47,747 bases of DNA from an uncultured Flavobacteriaceae bacterium (lineage in GTDB: Bacteria; Bacteroidota; Bacteroidia; Flavobacteriales; Flavobacteriaceae): NCBI GenBank assembly GCA_937136755.1, contig CAKZOR010000127.1, positions 1 to 47,747 on the forward strand. The letters run 5' to 3'. The notes under the pieces were generated by a model, which searched no databases, had not been told where the DNA came from, and saw only the letters and a list, made by a program, of their open reading frames with translations. The position numbers were made by a program, and so were the translations under genes. Below, one piece after another: positions 1 through 7,659 of this stretch. Position 1 is the first letter of the stretch. Every line of letters starts with the position of its first letter.

Positions 1-198
1 ACCACCAATACCATCAGTTACGCGAACAGTTGTGTCGTTGAGTTTAACAAAAGTATGATTAGCTGTTGGGTCATCATTCGATACACCATCGACTTCTACC
101 GTAATATGGTCGTCATCTAGGTAGTCCCAAGTAATCAGATAATCAGTAGTAGTGCCATCAGCCGTATAAGCTGAGACAGAATACTTTACCGTTGGCAT
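1..198 (-). CDS. Phage tail-fibre protein, N-terminal part (partial)
   Basis: The frame opens with ATG at 198 and runs without a stop off the left edge, so 66 residues are visible. The protein begins MPTVKYSVSAYTADGTTTDY and continues with DDDHITVEVDG and a NDTTVRVTD stretch. This pattern (short beta-rich start, 'DGTTTDY', 'ITV.VDG', 'VRV') is what I know from the tail-attachment N-terminal domain of T7-type podovirus tail fibres, including cyanophage and pelagiphage forms. An AGGAAA sequence lies just ahead of the ATG; such a strong SD is unusual for Flavobacteriaceae and is not seen before the other genes here. The receptor-binding part lies outside the window. Family call is from memory of the pattern; host of the phage is unknown. 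Confidence 0.65.
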   Translation of the reverse strand, partial: MPTVKYSVSAYTADGTTTDYLITWDYLDDDHITVEVDGVSNDDPTANHTFVKLNDTTVRVTDGIGG

Positions 199-210
199 TT
201 GATTTTCCTA

Positions 211-603
211 TTATTCTGCGAACACTTCATTAAAGCGTCTGAAGCGTTCTAAACTTTGTTGAGAGATATTAGGTCTTTGTTCGATCAGTTGAGACTTAAT
301 AGTTTCGGATAAGTGTTCTAAAAATACACCTTGGTTTTCAAGTTCAGGCTCAATTTTTGGTCCGTAGGGTACATAAGCATAACAGCTATTATTATCGATA
401 TATTTGATGAGAACTAGTATGTCATCTTCTTTTTTTTCATGACGTTTTGCATTGTTATCCAAAAGATTTCTAGAAACAGTGAGTTCAAATCCAGTAGGAG
501 TAAACCCTTGTTTGCTTTTTACTCTTCCCCAAAAAGGTGTTTGTGGTAAAATATTTGTTGTTTTTAGTTCTTCGACGTCTTTTTTCGCTAAGCTAAAAAT
601 CAT
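211..603 (-). CDS. Chimeric ORF: FemAB-like N-terminus fused to a phage-like C-terminus
   Basis: 130 codons from ATG at 603. Residues about 1-106 resemble the first domain of FemAB-type peptidoglycan-bridge aminoacyltransferases: 'ILPQTPFWGRVKSKQGF', then 'DILVLIKYI' and 'YAYVPYGP'. Such proteins are normally about 340-400 residues. From about residue 107 (base ~286) the expected continuation (a segment like 'N..FIRYD.PW') is absent. Instead there is a short hydrophilic tail ending RFRRFNEVFAE, followed 12 bases on by the phage tail-fibre start. In T7-like phages the gene before the fibre encodes an internal virion protein, so this tail is plausibly the C-terminus of such a gene. The product is unlikely to be functional. 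The breakpoint position is my estimate from where similarity to FemAB stops. Confidence 0.55.
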   Translation of the reverse strand: MIFSLAKKDVEELKTTNILPQTPFWGRVKSKQGFTPTGFELTVSRNLLDNNAKRHEKKEDDILVLIKYIDNNSCYAYVPYGPKIEPELENQGVFLEHLSETIKSQLIEQRPNISQQSLERFRRFNEVFAE

Positions 604-700
604 TGTTTTTTTTACAAAACTAAAAATTTACTTTTGATAAGAAAAACACATGAAATAAATTAGGATCGGAGATTAGTCCATTTTTTTATTTGAAAAATAT

Positions 701-1222
701 TTAGGTCTTGTTTAAATACCTTTCTTTAATAACATTTTTATGGTGTATGGTATGACCAATAATTGCAAAACCAAGAGCTTTTGCAGTTATATCACCACCT
801 TCTGATTTAGCTTTGAAATTATATTGATTTTCAGAAACTCCTTCGTAAAGTTTGATTGTGTTTTTTCGCGCAAATTCAAATTCTTGTATTAATGAATCCA
901 ATTCGATATTAGATACATCTCTATTCTCTACATATAGGTTTTCATTCATGCTAGGTAAAAGGATTGTATCATCCATTCTGATACAAACTAATGCTCTGTA
1001 TGCGAAAACGCGTTCACTGTCAATTATATGTGCAAGCAATTCTTTGATAGACCATTTTCCAGAAGCGTATTTATAATCTCCAAAATCCTTTGGGATAGAC
1101 TTAAAAAAAGAAATTATTTTATCTAAATTTTCATCCATCATAGAAACTAAATCTCCACTTGGAACTAAATCAATATAATTCTTGAAAAATGGGTTGTATT
1201 CGTCTGAAGTTGGTTTGTCCAT
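701..1222 (-). CDS. DinB-like (DfrB/YfiT-type) four-helix protein
   Basis: 173 residues, ATG at 1222, four bases after the stop of the DUF808 gene, so probably co-transcribed with it. It has the DinB superfamily signature: the helix 'GKWSIKELLAHIIDSERVFAYR' region with its conserved His at about residue 66, and a C-terminal 'IGHTIHHKNVIKERY' with two more candidate metal-binding His. Length matches the family (150-180 residues). DinB proteins are metal-dependent four-helix bundles; many act as thiol S-transferases (bacillithiol or mycothiol), and bacillithiol occurs in several Bacteroidota, but the substrate here cannot be read from the sequence. Cytoplasmic; no signal peptide. A -7-like element upstream was not convincing, which also suggests read-through from the preceding gene. 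Confidence 0.8.
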   Translation of the reverse strand: MDKPTSDEYNPFFKNYIDLVPSGDLVSMMDENLDKIISFFKSIPKDFGDYKYASGKWSIKELLAHIIDSERVFAYRALVCIRMDDTILLPSMNENLYVENRDVSNIELDSLIQEFEFARKNTIKLYEGVSENQYNFKAKSEGGDITAKALGFAIIGHTIHHKNVIKERYLNKT

Positions 1223-1226
1223 CTAT

Positions 1227-2093
1227 TTATTTCTTTTTTAATTTCATGATTAATTTAACAACTAATAATGCGATAAATCCTACTACTGTTCCAACAATAA
1301 ATTCGCCCAGTAAAGAAGGGAGGGAAGCAAAAAAATCGTGTATAAAATGAATATTATGAACAAATATTCCTCCTGAAACTAAAAGCATAGCAAATGTTCC
1401 AACAAAAGCTAGCACTCTGATAACGATAGGTAAACTTTTAACTAAACCGATGCCGAAACTTTTAGCCAAATTAGTTTTGTTTCCGCTAAGTGTAATTATC
1501 TTAAATCCTAAATCATCCATTCTAACGAGTAAAGCAACGACACCATAAACTCCAACTGTTGCAAGAAATGCAACAAGAGAAACAACTGGTATTTGTACTT
1601 CAATAGGTTGTTCGATCACTGTTCCAATAGCAATAATGATAATTTCAACAGAGAGAATGAAATCTATTAAAATAGCAGATTTAATTTTTTTCTTCTCAAG
1701 AACCATTAATTCACTTTCAGATAATTCTGTAGGTTTAGTTTTTAGTTTCTTATCTTTTCTATGGAATAAGAATTCATGTATTTTTTCTGCGCCTTCATAT
1801 CCTAAAAAAACACCTCCACAAAGTAAAATAATGACGATAGCAATAGGAAGAAAGGCACTTAAAAGAAAGGCTATTGGAAGAATGATAATTTTATTTAAAA
1901 AAGCCCCTTTTGTTATTTTCCATAAAACTGGTAATTCTCTTGTTGAAACAAACCCTGAAGCTTTTTCTGCATTCACCGCTAGATCATCTGCAAGTATTCC
2001 TGCTGTTTTTTTTGTAGCTACTTTACTAATTGCAGCCACATCATCCATAAGAAGAGCAATATCATCGAGTAAAGCAAAAAATCCTGAAGCCAT
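1227..2093 (-). CDS. DUF808 family inner-membrane protein (YedI-like)
   Basis: 288 residues, ATG at 2093. The N-terminus 'MASGFFALLDDIALLMDD' is the hallmark of DUF808, followed by 'KTAGILADDLAVNAEKASGF'. Five hydrophobic spans are visible at about 69-99 (long, possibly two helices), 139-160, 169-191, 223-247 and 261-283, with a basic cytoplasmic loop near 110-138. Length is usual for the family. The function of DUF808 is unknown; E. coli YedI is its best-known member. The gene is first of a probable two-gene unit with the DinB-like gene, behind the promoter at 2135-2168. Confidence 0.85.
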   Translation of the reverse strand: MASGFFALLDDIALLMDDVAAISKVATKKTAGILADDLAVNAEKASGFVSTRELPVLWKITKGAFLNKIIILPIAFLLSAFLPIAIVIILLCGGVFLGYEGAEKIHEFLFHRKDKKLKTKPTELSESELMVLEKKKIKSAILIDFILSVEIIIIAIGTVIEQPIEVQIPVVSLVAFLATVGVYGVVALLVRMDDLGFKIITLSGNKTNLAKSFGIGLVKSLPIVIRVLAFVGTFAMLLVSGGIFVHNIHFIHDFFASLPSLLGEFIVGTVVGFIALLVVKLIMKLKKK

Positions 2094-2134
2094 ATATTAG
2101 TTTTTTTTAGTGAAATTGTTGTTTTAATCTTTAT

Positions 2135-2168
2135 CAAAAATAAAGAAAAAGAGACTTGAATCATCAAA
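2135..2168 (-). promoter_or_regulatory. Candidate promoter of the DUF808 gene
   Basis: On the minus strand there is a Bacteroidetes-type -7 box TATTTTTG (2142 down to 2135) and a -33 box TTTG (2168-2165), 22 bases apart. The predicted start lies about 35 bases ahead of the ATG. The match to TAnnTTTG is exact, but the spacing is at the long end of what is usual. Confidence 0.4.
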
Positions 2169-2202
2169 TTATAAAGATAATATAGCTGAAGTGTGATTTT
2201 AT

Positions 2203-2296
2203 ATTCAGCCCCTTCAGGGCTGGAGGATGCTGGTTTGGGAATCACATAGGGATACTCCCTATGTTACAGGGAATTACACCCCTTCAGGGTAATGAA
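2203..2296. repeat. Repeat unit A of the CCCTTCAGGG family
   Basis: A roughly 94-base unit starting ATTCAGCCCC and ending CCCTTCAGGGTAATGAA. It contains the perfect 9-bp stem ACATAGGGA/TCCCTATGT with a three-base loop. The unit at 2389-2477 aligns with it over its whole length with scattered differences. Confidence 0.6.
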
Positions 2297-2723
2297 ATAT
2301 ATAGGTTAAATATAATTTATTTGGTAAAAAAGAAAACGATAATTCTTTCAAGTGTTATAAGAAATATCTTTGAAAGTTGAATAGTTTTATTCAGCCCTGG
2401 AAGAGGTTGGTGTGGGTAATCACATAGGGATGGCTCCCTATATTAACGGATATTATACCCTTTCAGGGTAATGAATTGTGTAGAATGTTTTTAGTGATAA
2501 CGATGAGTTTTCTGAAGTGGGAGGAGGTAATCACATTATCGTTAGATGAAGCTTATCGGTATAAAGGCTTCTCTATACTATATATAATACTTTTTGTAAA
2601 GAAAAGCATCTAGGGTTTCTTCTGATTATAGCTATGAGTATCCCTGAAAGGGATTAATCCATTAACGATGGATGAAGTCTATCGGTATGAAGTGCACACA
2701 GAGTAACCCAGCCCTGAAGGGGC
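2208..2723. repeat. MITE-like element with 16-bp terminal inverted repeats
   Basis: The sequence GCCCCTTCAGGGCTGG at 2208-2223 is repeated exactly in inverse orientation at 2708-2723, bounding 516 bp without a plausible gene. Inside are two related units (2203-2296 and 2389-2477), each running from ATTCAGCC through a TCACATAGGGA...TCCCTAT hairpin to a CAGGGTAATGAA end, and a pair of 32-33-base direct repeats (2536-2567 and 2662-2694, sharing GATGAAG and TATCGGTAT). In the first unit ACATAGGGA/TCCCTATGT is a perfect 9-bp stem (2244-2264). CCCTGAAGGG-type palindromes are common intergenic repeats in Bacteroidota. I see no transposase and no clear target-site duplication. It fills most of the 650-base gap between the DUF808 gene and the next lipoprotein gene. 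Confidence 0.6.
2389..2477. repeat. Repeat unit B of the CCCTTCAGGG family
   Basis: Direct, diverged copy of the unit at 2203-2296: it shares ATTCAGCCC at one end, AATCACATAGGGAT and CTCCCTAT in the middle, and TTTCAGGGTAATGAA at the other end. The central stem is shorter (ATAGGGA/TCCCTAT), so this copy is the more decayed one. Confidence 0.55.
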
Positions 2724-2743
2724 GAGATATTATCTACCACTTC

Positions 2744-3499
2744 TTAATCAATCTTCTCAAACTTAATGTCATCTATCCATAATCGTGCAGGGTTATCAGA
2801 CGAGTTTGCTGTAATCCCAATCTCACAGCTGCTATACATTCCTTTAGTACCTTGTTGGAAATAGAGTAGGTCTTTAGGAAGCGTATTGTTGTCTTTCGAA
2901 TCAATGATTAATTCACCATTTTGCCAAAGTCTTACGGTTCCCTTTTTCTTTCGATTAAGTTTTACTTCCCAAACGATTTCAACCCATTCATTTCTTGGGA
3001 AATCAATAGCTGTTGTTTGTGTAATATCCTTTTCATTGAACTTATGTTCTACTCTTAGTTGATTATCGACTAACGCTAATCGCATTCCAGGGCCTGCTCC
3101 AATTGCAGTTTGTTCTTCTAAGTCCATAAGGAATATCCAGTCTAATTTTTGATTTCCTTCAAGGTAATACCAAGCACTTAGTCTTACGGTTTCACCTTTC
3201 CAAAAAGCCATTTTTTGCTTAGCTAAACTAGTTTTTGAAGCACCTTCATTATCTGATTTTGCTGCGGTAAATAAAAGCGATTTATTTCCAGAATGAGCGA
3301 ATGAGGAATCTACTGCTATTGCGTTTCCTTTTCTCGTTAATTGTGTGAAAGACCATAATTCATCATCTGGTATCAATAAATCTTCTAAAGCTGAATAGTT
3401 TTCAAAGTCATCCTCCATATAGTTGGGGCCATCGTAGATTTTTTCTTTGTTACAAGCTATTGCAATAAATCCCAATAAAATTAGATACAAATACTTCAT
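2744..3499 (-). CDS. Lipoprotein with a lectin/polysaccharide-lyase-like jelly-roll domain
   Basis: 251 residues, ATG at 3499. Residues 1-16 form a lipoprotein signal (hydrophobic core, then FIAIAC with Cys16). The remainder looks like one beta-jelly-roll: 'SLLFTAAKSDNEG', 'ETVRLSAWYYLEG', 'PGMRLALVDNQLRVEHKF', 'NEWVEIVWEVKL', 'GTVRLWQNGELIID' and a final 'ARLWIDDIKFE'. This order is typical of concanavalin-like folds in heparin-lyase-I/family-14-like polysaccharide lyases and glycan-binding proteins; I cannot identify catalytic residues with confidence. The gene overlaps the following outer-membrane protein gene's stop by four bases, so the pair is translationally coupled. Function not assigned. 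Confidence 0.65.
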   Translation of the reverse strand: MKYLYLILLGFIAIACNKEKIYDGPNYMEDDFENYSALEDLLIPDDELWSFTQLTRKGNAIAVDSSFAHSGNKSLLFTAAKSDNEGASKTSLAKQKMAFWKGETVRLSAWYYLEGNQKLDWIFLMDLEEQTAIGAGPGMRLALVDNQLRVEHKFNEKDITQTTAIDFPRNEWVEIVWEVKLNRKKKGTVRLWQNGELIIDSKDNNTLPKDLLYFQQGTKGMYSSCEIGITANSSDNPARLWIDDIKFEKID

Positions 3500-3981
3500 T
3501 GCTTTTTATTGTTTAAAGTGTAACCAATAGAAATACCTCCCCAATGTTGAACTTGAAAGTCAATTAAATAGTAGATGAGTGGAGTATAAGCAACTCTATA
3601 AAACCATTTTTTAGATGGGTTTTGATACCTATATCCAATAGAAGCTGTAGTTAAAGCGAAAAAACTTCCTCTAGTCGTTATTGTAACTCCTTGTCCAATA
3701 CCAATATCTAGTTTATGATTGTTCTCGCCTTTTAGCCAATGAACCATTAAAGGGAATACAATGCCGGTACCATTGTTTTTATCGATAGGCGCAAAGCTTA
3801 ATCCTGTTCTCCAAACAAATGTACTTTTAGGTTTAATTAAAAATTCTTTTTCAAAGTTGATAGAGGCAATACCACCGCTTCCAGCAAGCTCAAAACAGAT
3901 TGATTTCTTTTTACTCGTTTCGGTTTGAGCAAAAGAAAAAAAACTGATAAATAAAGAAGTAATAACAACTATTAGTTTCAT
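3496..3981 (-). CDS. Small outer-membrane beta-barrel protein
   Basis: 161 residues, ATG at 3981. A cleavable signal peptide is clear (hydrophobic 'VVITSLFISFFSFAQ', cleavage after Ala-Gln). The mature protein consists of alternating hydrophobic/polar strands with aromatic ends ('TFVWRTGLSFAPI', 'ASIGYRYQNPSKKWFYRVAYTPLIYYLI', 'WGGISIGYTLN'), as in a small 6-8-strand outer-membrane barrel. Its stop overlaps the ATG of the jelly-roll lipoprotein gene by four bases (ATGA), suggesting the two work together at the cell surface. No family name recognised. Confidence 0.6.
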   Translation of the reverse strand: MKLIVVITSLFISFFSFAQTETSKKKSICFELAGSGGIASINFEKEFLIKPKSTFVWRTGLSFAPIDKNNGTGIVFPLMVHWLKGENNHKLDIGIGQGVTITTRGSFFALTTASIGYRYQNPSKKWFYRVAYTPLIYYLIDFQVQHWGGISIGYTLNNKKQ

Positions 3982-4059
3982 TAGTTTGATTTTTAGTCTT
4001 TTAAATAGTTTGTGAAGTTAATAATTCTAGGTAATAACTAAAATTTTATAACTCAGTAA

Positions 4060-4650
4060 TTAATCTTTATTTCGTTCTTTCAAAATAGATTCAATTTCTT
4101 CTAAATTAATATTTTTCGCTTTCAAAAGAATCAAATAGTGGTACAATAAATCTGCAGCCTCGTTTTTAAATAATTCCATATTGTTGTCTTTAGCTTCAAT
4201 AACTAATTCAACTGCTTCTTCTCCTACTTTTTGAGCTACTTTATTGATTCCTCTTTTAAAAAGGCTATTGGTATAAGAGTCTTTATCGTCTTCATCAATT
4301 TTAGAAGAAATAATTTGTTCTAACTCATAAGTAAAACCTTTAGCTGTTTCTTTTGGAAAACAAGAAATCGTTCCTAGGTGACATGTCGGACCTTGAGGGT
4401 TAACCATGAATAAAAGAGTGTCTTTATCACAATCAATATCGTAATTGACAAGTTCTAGAAAGTTTCCGGAAACTTCTCCTTTTGTCCAAAGCCTATTTTT
4501 TGTTCGGCTAAAGAAAGTAATTCGTTTTTCTTGAATAGTTTTGTTAAACGCTTCTTCGTTCATGTAACCTAACATTAAAACTTGAAGCGTAGCATTGTTT
4601 TGAATGATAACAGGAACCAGTCCGTCCCCTTTTTTAAAATCGATATTCAT
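4060..4650 (-). CDS. hisIE: HisIE: phosphoribosyl-AMP cyclohydrolase / phosphoribosyl-ATP pyrophosphatase
   Basis: 196 residues, ATG at 4650. It catalyses steps 2 and 3 of histidine synthesis, removing pyrophosphate from PR-ATP and opening the adenine ring of PR-AMP. The N-terminal HisI domain (about 1-100) has 'LGYMNEEAF', '[14 protein letters not shown]' and the metal-binding Cys in '[10 protein letters not shown]' and '[12 protein letters not shown]'. The C-terminal HisE domain (about 105-196) has '[12 protein letters not shown]' and '[13 protein letters not shown]'. Size and domain order are usual for Bacteroidota. Last gene of the his run; its ATG overlaps the hisF stop by four bases. 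Confidence 0.96.
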   Translation of the reverse strand: MNIDFKKGDGLVPVIIQNNATLQVLMLGYMNEEAFNKTIQEKRITFFSRTKNRLWTKGEVSGNFLELVNYDIDCDKDTLLFMVNPQGPTCHLGTISCFPKETAKGFTYELEQIISSKIDEDDKDSYTNSLFKRGINKVAQKVGEEAVELVIEAKDNNMELFKNEAADLLYHYLILLKAKNINLEEIESILKERNKD

Positions 4651-5402
4651 TTTCTTATAGGTATTTGTTGTTCTATTAAATAATTTTTTAAATCTGGAAT
4701 GGTAATTTCTCCAAAGTGGAAAATGCTAGCAGCAAGTGCTCCTGTTGCCTCTGTTTTTTCGAATACAGTATTGAAGTGTTTCATTTCACCAGCTCCACCT
4801 GAAGCAATAACTGGAATGTTTATGTTTTTAGCTACTTCGTTTGTTATTTGTAGTGAGAAACCAGCTTTTGTACCATCGCTCGTTATGGAGGTTAAAAGAA
4901 TTTCTCCAGCTCCTAAGTTTTCTAACTTTTTTGCCCATTCAATTGTTTTTAAAGAAGTTTCGGTTCTTCCGCCGTGAGTAAATACTTTCCATTCATTACC
5001 TATGAAATTAGTATCTATAGCTGCTACTATGCACTGACTTCCAAATTCATTAGCTATTTCAGTGATTAAACTAGGTGTTTTCACGATAGATGAATTTAAA
5101 CTCACTTTATCTGCACCTGCTTGAATCAGGTTTGCAACATCTTGAACAGAATTGATACCTCCACCTACTGTAAATGGGATGTTGATCTCTTTTGCAATTT
5201 GAGATACTAGTTTTAATAGCGTTTTACGTTTTTCAACAGTTGCAGTAATGTCTAAAAAAACCAATTCATCAGCTCCTTGCTCGACATATTTTTTAGCTAA
5301 TTCAATAGGGTCTCCAGCATCTTTGATGTCAACGAAATTAATTCCTTTAACTGTTCTCCCGTCTTTAATATCTAAACATGGAATAATTCTCTTTTTTAAC
5401 AT
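4647..5402 (-). CDS. hisF: HisF, imidazole glycerol phosphate synthase cyclase subunit
   Basis: 251 residues, ATG at 5402, a (beta/alpha)8 barrel. It uses ammonia delivered by HisH to convert PRFAR into IGP and AICAR. Catalytic acids are in place: Asp11 in '[10 protein letters not shown]' and Asp130 in 'VAAIDTN'. Phosphate-binding loops 'FTVGGGIN' and 'IASGGAG' are present. The start overlaps the end of hisA by seven bases and the stop overlaps hisIE. All expected positions look intact, so this gene is functional on sequence. Confidence 0.97.
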   Translation of the reverse strand: MLKKRIIPCLDIKDGRTVKGINFVDIKDAGDPIELAKKYVEQGADELVFLDITATVEKRKTLLKLVSQIAKEINIPFTVGGGINSVQDVANLIQAGADKVSLNSSIVKTPSLITEIANEFGSQCIVAAIDTNFIGNEWKVFTHGGRTETSLKTIEWAKKLENLGAGEILLTSITSDGTKAGFSLQITNEVAKNINIPVIASGGAGEMKHFNTVFEKTEATGALAASIFHFGEITIPDLKNYLIEQQIPIRK

Positions 5403-6109
5403 AATTCTCGAAGTTGTTTTAAAGAAATTCGACCTTCGTAAAAAGCTTTACCTACAATTGCTCCTTCGCAACCTATTTCTTTTAGTGTTATTAAATCCTC
5501 CATTTTTGAAACCCCACCACTTGCTATTAATTTAACTTTTGATGTTTCTAATATTTCTTGATAGAGTGCATTAGAAGTTCCTGCTAACATTCCGTCTTTT
5601 GAAATGTCAGTACATATCACATACTCTATCCCTTTTTTAGAATAAGCATCAATAAATTCGATGACATCTGTTGATGAAGTTTCTAACCATCCAGAGGTTG
5701 CTATTTTTCGATTATTACAATCAGCTCCTAATATGATTTTTTTAGCCCCATATTGTTTAACCCATTTTTCAAATCGTTGAGGGGCCTTCAAAGCTATGCT
5801 ACCACCTGTAACTTGATTAGCGCCGGATTCAAACGCTATTCTTAAATCACCGTCTGTTTTTAGACCACCACCAAAATCTACCTGAAGCGTTGTTTTTGAG
5901 CAAATTTCTTCTAAGATTTTATAGTTTACTATTTTATTAGATTTTGCCCCATCCAAGTCGACTAAATGTAAATGTGTAATTCCGTTATCTTCAAAAGCTT
6001 TTGCAACCTCTAATGGGTTTTCGTTGTATGTTTTTTGTGTCGAATAATTTCCTTTTGTTAAGCGAACACATTTTCCTTCTATGATGTCAATTGCTGGAAT
6101 AATTCTCAT
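5396..6109 (-). CDS. hisA: HisA, phosphoribosylformimino-AICAR-ribotide isomerase
   Basis: 237 residues when started at ATG 6109, which gives the family's N-terminus '[17 protein letters not shown]' and a four-base overlap with the hisH stop. A longer in-frame extension to 6250 exists but lies inside hisH and has no family similarity. Barrel isomerase carrying out the Amadori step ProFAR to PRFAR. Catalytic Asp8 and Asp130 ('ILGADCN') and the 'DFGGGL' and 'IASGGVS' loops are present. Confidence 0.96.
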   Translation of the reverse strand: MRIIPAIDIIEGKCVRLTKGNYSTQKTYNENPLEVAKAFEDNGITHLHLVDLDGAKSNKIVNYKILEEICSKTTLQVDFGGGLKTDGDLRIAFESGANQVTGGSIALKAPQRFEKWVKQYGAKKIILGADCNNRKIATSGWLETSSTDVIEFIDAYSKKGIEYVICTDISKDGMLAGTSNALYQEILETSKVKLIASGGVSKMEDLITLKEIGCEGAIVGKAFYEGRISLKQLRELC

Positions 6110-6684
6110 AATTCTATAAAGGTTTTTAATAATTTTTCTCCTACACTTGCTGATTTTTCTGGGTGAAATTGAGTCGCATAAAAATTGTTTTTTTGAAGAG
6201 CTGCACTTATCGGGTTTATATAATCTGTTACCGCAATTGTTTCTTCGCATAGTTCAGCATAGTAACTGTGAACAAAATAAAAATCTTCGGAAGATTCAAT
6301 TCCTTTAAAAAGATTCCCTTCAGAGGTTTTAAAATTATTCCAACCTATGTGTGGTACTTTAAGTTTAGGAGGAAATAGTTTCACTTTCGTATCAAATATT
6401 CCTAAGCAATCAGTATTTCCTTCTTCCGAATATTTACACATTAACTGTAGTCCTAAACAAATTCCTAGAAAAGGTTGTTTTATCGAACGAATTACTTTGT
6501 CTAATTCTCTTTGTTTTAAATAATTCATTGCAGAACTAGCTTCTCCAACTCCAGGGAAAATAACTTTATCAGCATTTAAAATGGTAGTCTTATCGTCTGT
6601 AATGACACTTTCAACACCAAGTCGATTCAAGGCATTTTGAACTGATTGGATGTTCCCTGCATTGTATTTTATAATTGCAATCAT
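6106..6684 (-). CDS. hisH: HisH, imidazole glycerol phosphate synthase glutaminase subunit
   Basis: 192 residues, ATG at 6684. Class I glutamine amidotransferase that feeds ammonia to HisF. The triad is visible: Cys76 in '[10 protein letters not shown]', His174 and Glu176 in 'TQFHPEKS'. The N-terminal '[13 protein letters not shown]' and 'IFPGVGEA' are also typical. Coupled by ATGA-type overlaps to hisB before it and hisA after it. The order hisB-H-A-F-IE is the usual Bacteroidota one. Confidence 0.96.
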   Translation of the reverse strand: MIAIIKYNAGNIQSVQNALNRLGVESVITDDKTTILNADKVIFPGVGEASSAMNYLKQRELDKVIRSIKQPFLGICLGLQLMCKYSEEGNTDCLGIFDTKVKLFPPKLKVPHIGWNNFKTSEGNLFKGIESSEDFYFVHSYYAELCEETIAVTDYINPISAALQKNNFYATQFHPEKSASVGEKLLKTFIEL

Positions 6685-7442
6685 AATGTTCCCTTTGTAC
6701 TTGGTATACTGAAATTATCTGTCTTACTAATTGCTATTTTCACTGCTTTAGCAAAAGCTTTGAATATTGCTTCAATTTTGTGGTGTTCATTTTCTCCTTC
6801 AGCTTTAATGTTTAGATTACATTTTGCAGCATCGCTAAAAGATTTAAAAAAGTGCATAAACATTTCGGTAGGCATTTCGCCTATTTTTTCTCTTTTAAAT
6901 AGTGCATCCCAGACTAACCATGGTCTCCCTCCAAAATCAATCGCAACTTGTGCTAAACAATCATCCATTGGTAACAAGAACCCGTATCGTTGAATTCCTT
7001 TTTTGTTTTCTAAAGCTTTTGTAAATGCTTCACCTAAAGTAATGGCTACATCTTCAATGGTATGGTGCTCATCAATTTCTAAATCTCCTTGAACTTGAAT
7101 GGTTAAATCAATTTCACCGTGTTTTGAAATCTGCTCTAGCATGTGGTCGAAAAAACCAACCCCAGTTTGAATATTAGATTTTCCATTTCCATCTAAATTA
7201 ATAGTTACGGAAATTTTGGTTTCTTTTGTTGTTCTCAATACAGTTGCTTGACGTGGAATTTCCTTTAAATAATTATATATTTCCGACCATTTTAAAGTAC
7301 TTAAAATTGCCTTTTCATTCTCTTTGCCAATAAATATTCCTCTAGCATTTAAATTTGTCGCTAACTCTATATCTGTGTTTCTGTCTCCAATTACAAAAGA
7401 GTTTTCTAAATCATACGAACCATAAATGTATTTTTGAAGCAT
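6681..7442 (-). CDS. hisB: HisB, 5'-truncated: IGP dehydratase domain intact, phosphatase domain cut
   Basis: Bacteroidota HisB is normally a fusion of about 380 residues (histidinol-phosphatase plus IGP dehydratase). Here the dehydratase domain (from about residue 65) is complete, with 'DEHHTIED' and 'NEHHKIEA' metal motifs and the SxKGxL-type end. The phosphatase part starts mid-domain. The first available ATG is 7442, but HisB-like coding clearly continues upstream to about 7535 ([12 protein letters not shown], then [14 protein letters not shown]). Similarity then stops and a stop codon follows at 7583-7581. About 75 N-terminal residues, including the catalytic DxDGT motif, are missing, so phosphatase activity must be absent. 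An internal start at 7442 could still give an active dehydratase. hisG, hisD and hisC, usually just upstream, are absent. Confidence 0.9.
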   Translation of the reverse strand: MLQKYIYGSYDLENSFVIGDRNTDIELATNLNARGIFIGKENEKAILSTLKWSEIYNYLKEIPRQATVLRTTKETKISVTINLDGNGKSNIQTGVGFFDHMLEQISKHGEIDLTIQVQGDLEIDEHHTIEDVAITLGEAFTKALENKKGIQRYGFLLPMDDCLAQVAIDFGGRPWLVWDALFKREKIGEMPTEMFMHFFKSFSDAAKCNLNIKAEGENEHHKIEAIFKAFAKAVKIAISKTDNFSIPSTKGTL

Positions 7443-7537
7443 ACCTGTGCGAGGTTTTCTCGTCGGAGCATTATCTTCAGGAAAACTTTTATCAATTAAA
7501 ATCTCAGTAAATTCAATTCCTTCATTTTTGACATGGA

Positions 7538-7615
7538 TTAACCCTCCGACTTCTCTGATTTTATTGAAAAAAGCAACGAATTAATAAAAATTAAATTAAT
7601 AATTGCCAATTTCAT
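7538..7615 (-). pseudogene. Possible 5' stub of a secreted protein gene, cut at the hisB junction
   Basis: Minus-strand ATG at 7615 opens 25 codons starting [15 protein letters not shown], a plausible signal-peptide start, and ends at a stop (7540-7538) that lies next to where HisB similarity begins, in a different frame. It sits correctly spaced below a promoter-like sequence. The reading is that a gene's 5' end has been joined to the 3' portion of hisB. It could equally be a chance ORF. Confidence 0.3.
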
Positions 7616-7630
7616 TGCCAAATGATCGTA

Positions 7631-7659
7631 CAAAGTTACCCCAAAGTTAAGTTTACAAA
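7631..7659 (-). promoter_or_regulatory. Candidate promoter with tandem TAACTTTG -7 boxes
   Basis: Minus strand: two exact TAnnTTTG matches, TAACTTTG at 7649-7642 and again at 7638-7631, with a TTTG -33 box at 7659-7656 placed 17 bases ahead of the second. It would drive the stub at 7615 and, by read-through, the truncated hisB and the his genes behind it. Confidence 0.4.

Noticed and set aside
2203-2477. Direct repeats that could suggest a small CRISPR array
   Set aside because: Only two diverged ~90-base units with internal hairpins; no short identical repeats with unique spacers and no cas genes.
5248-5535. Plus-strand frame across hisF/hisA
   Set aside because: Crosses two intact his genes and lacks any recognisable domain.
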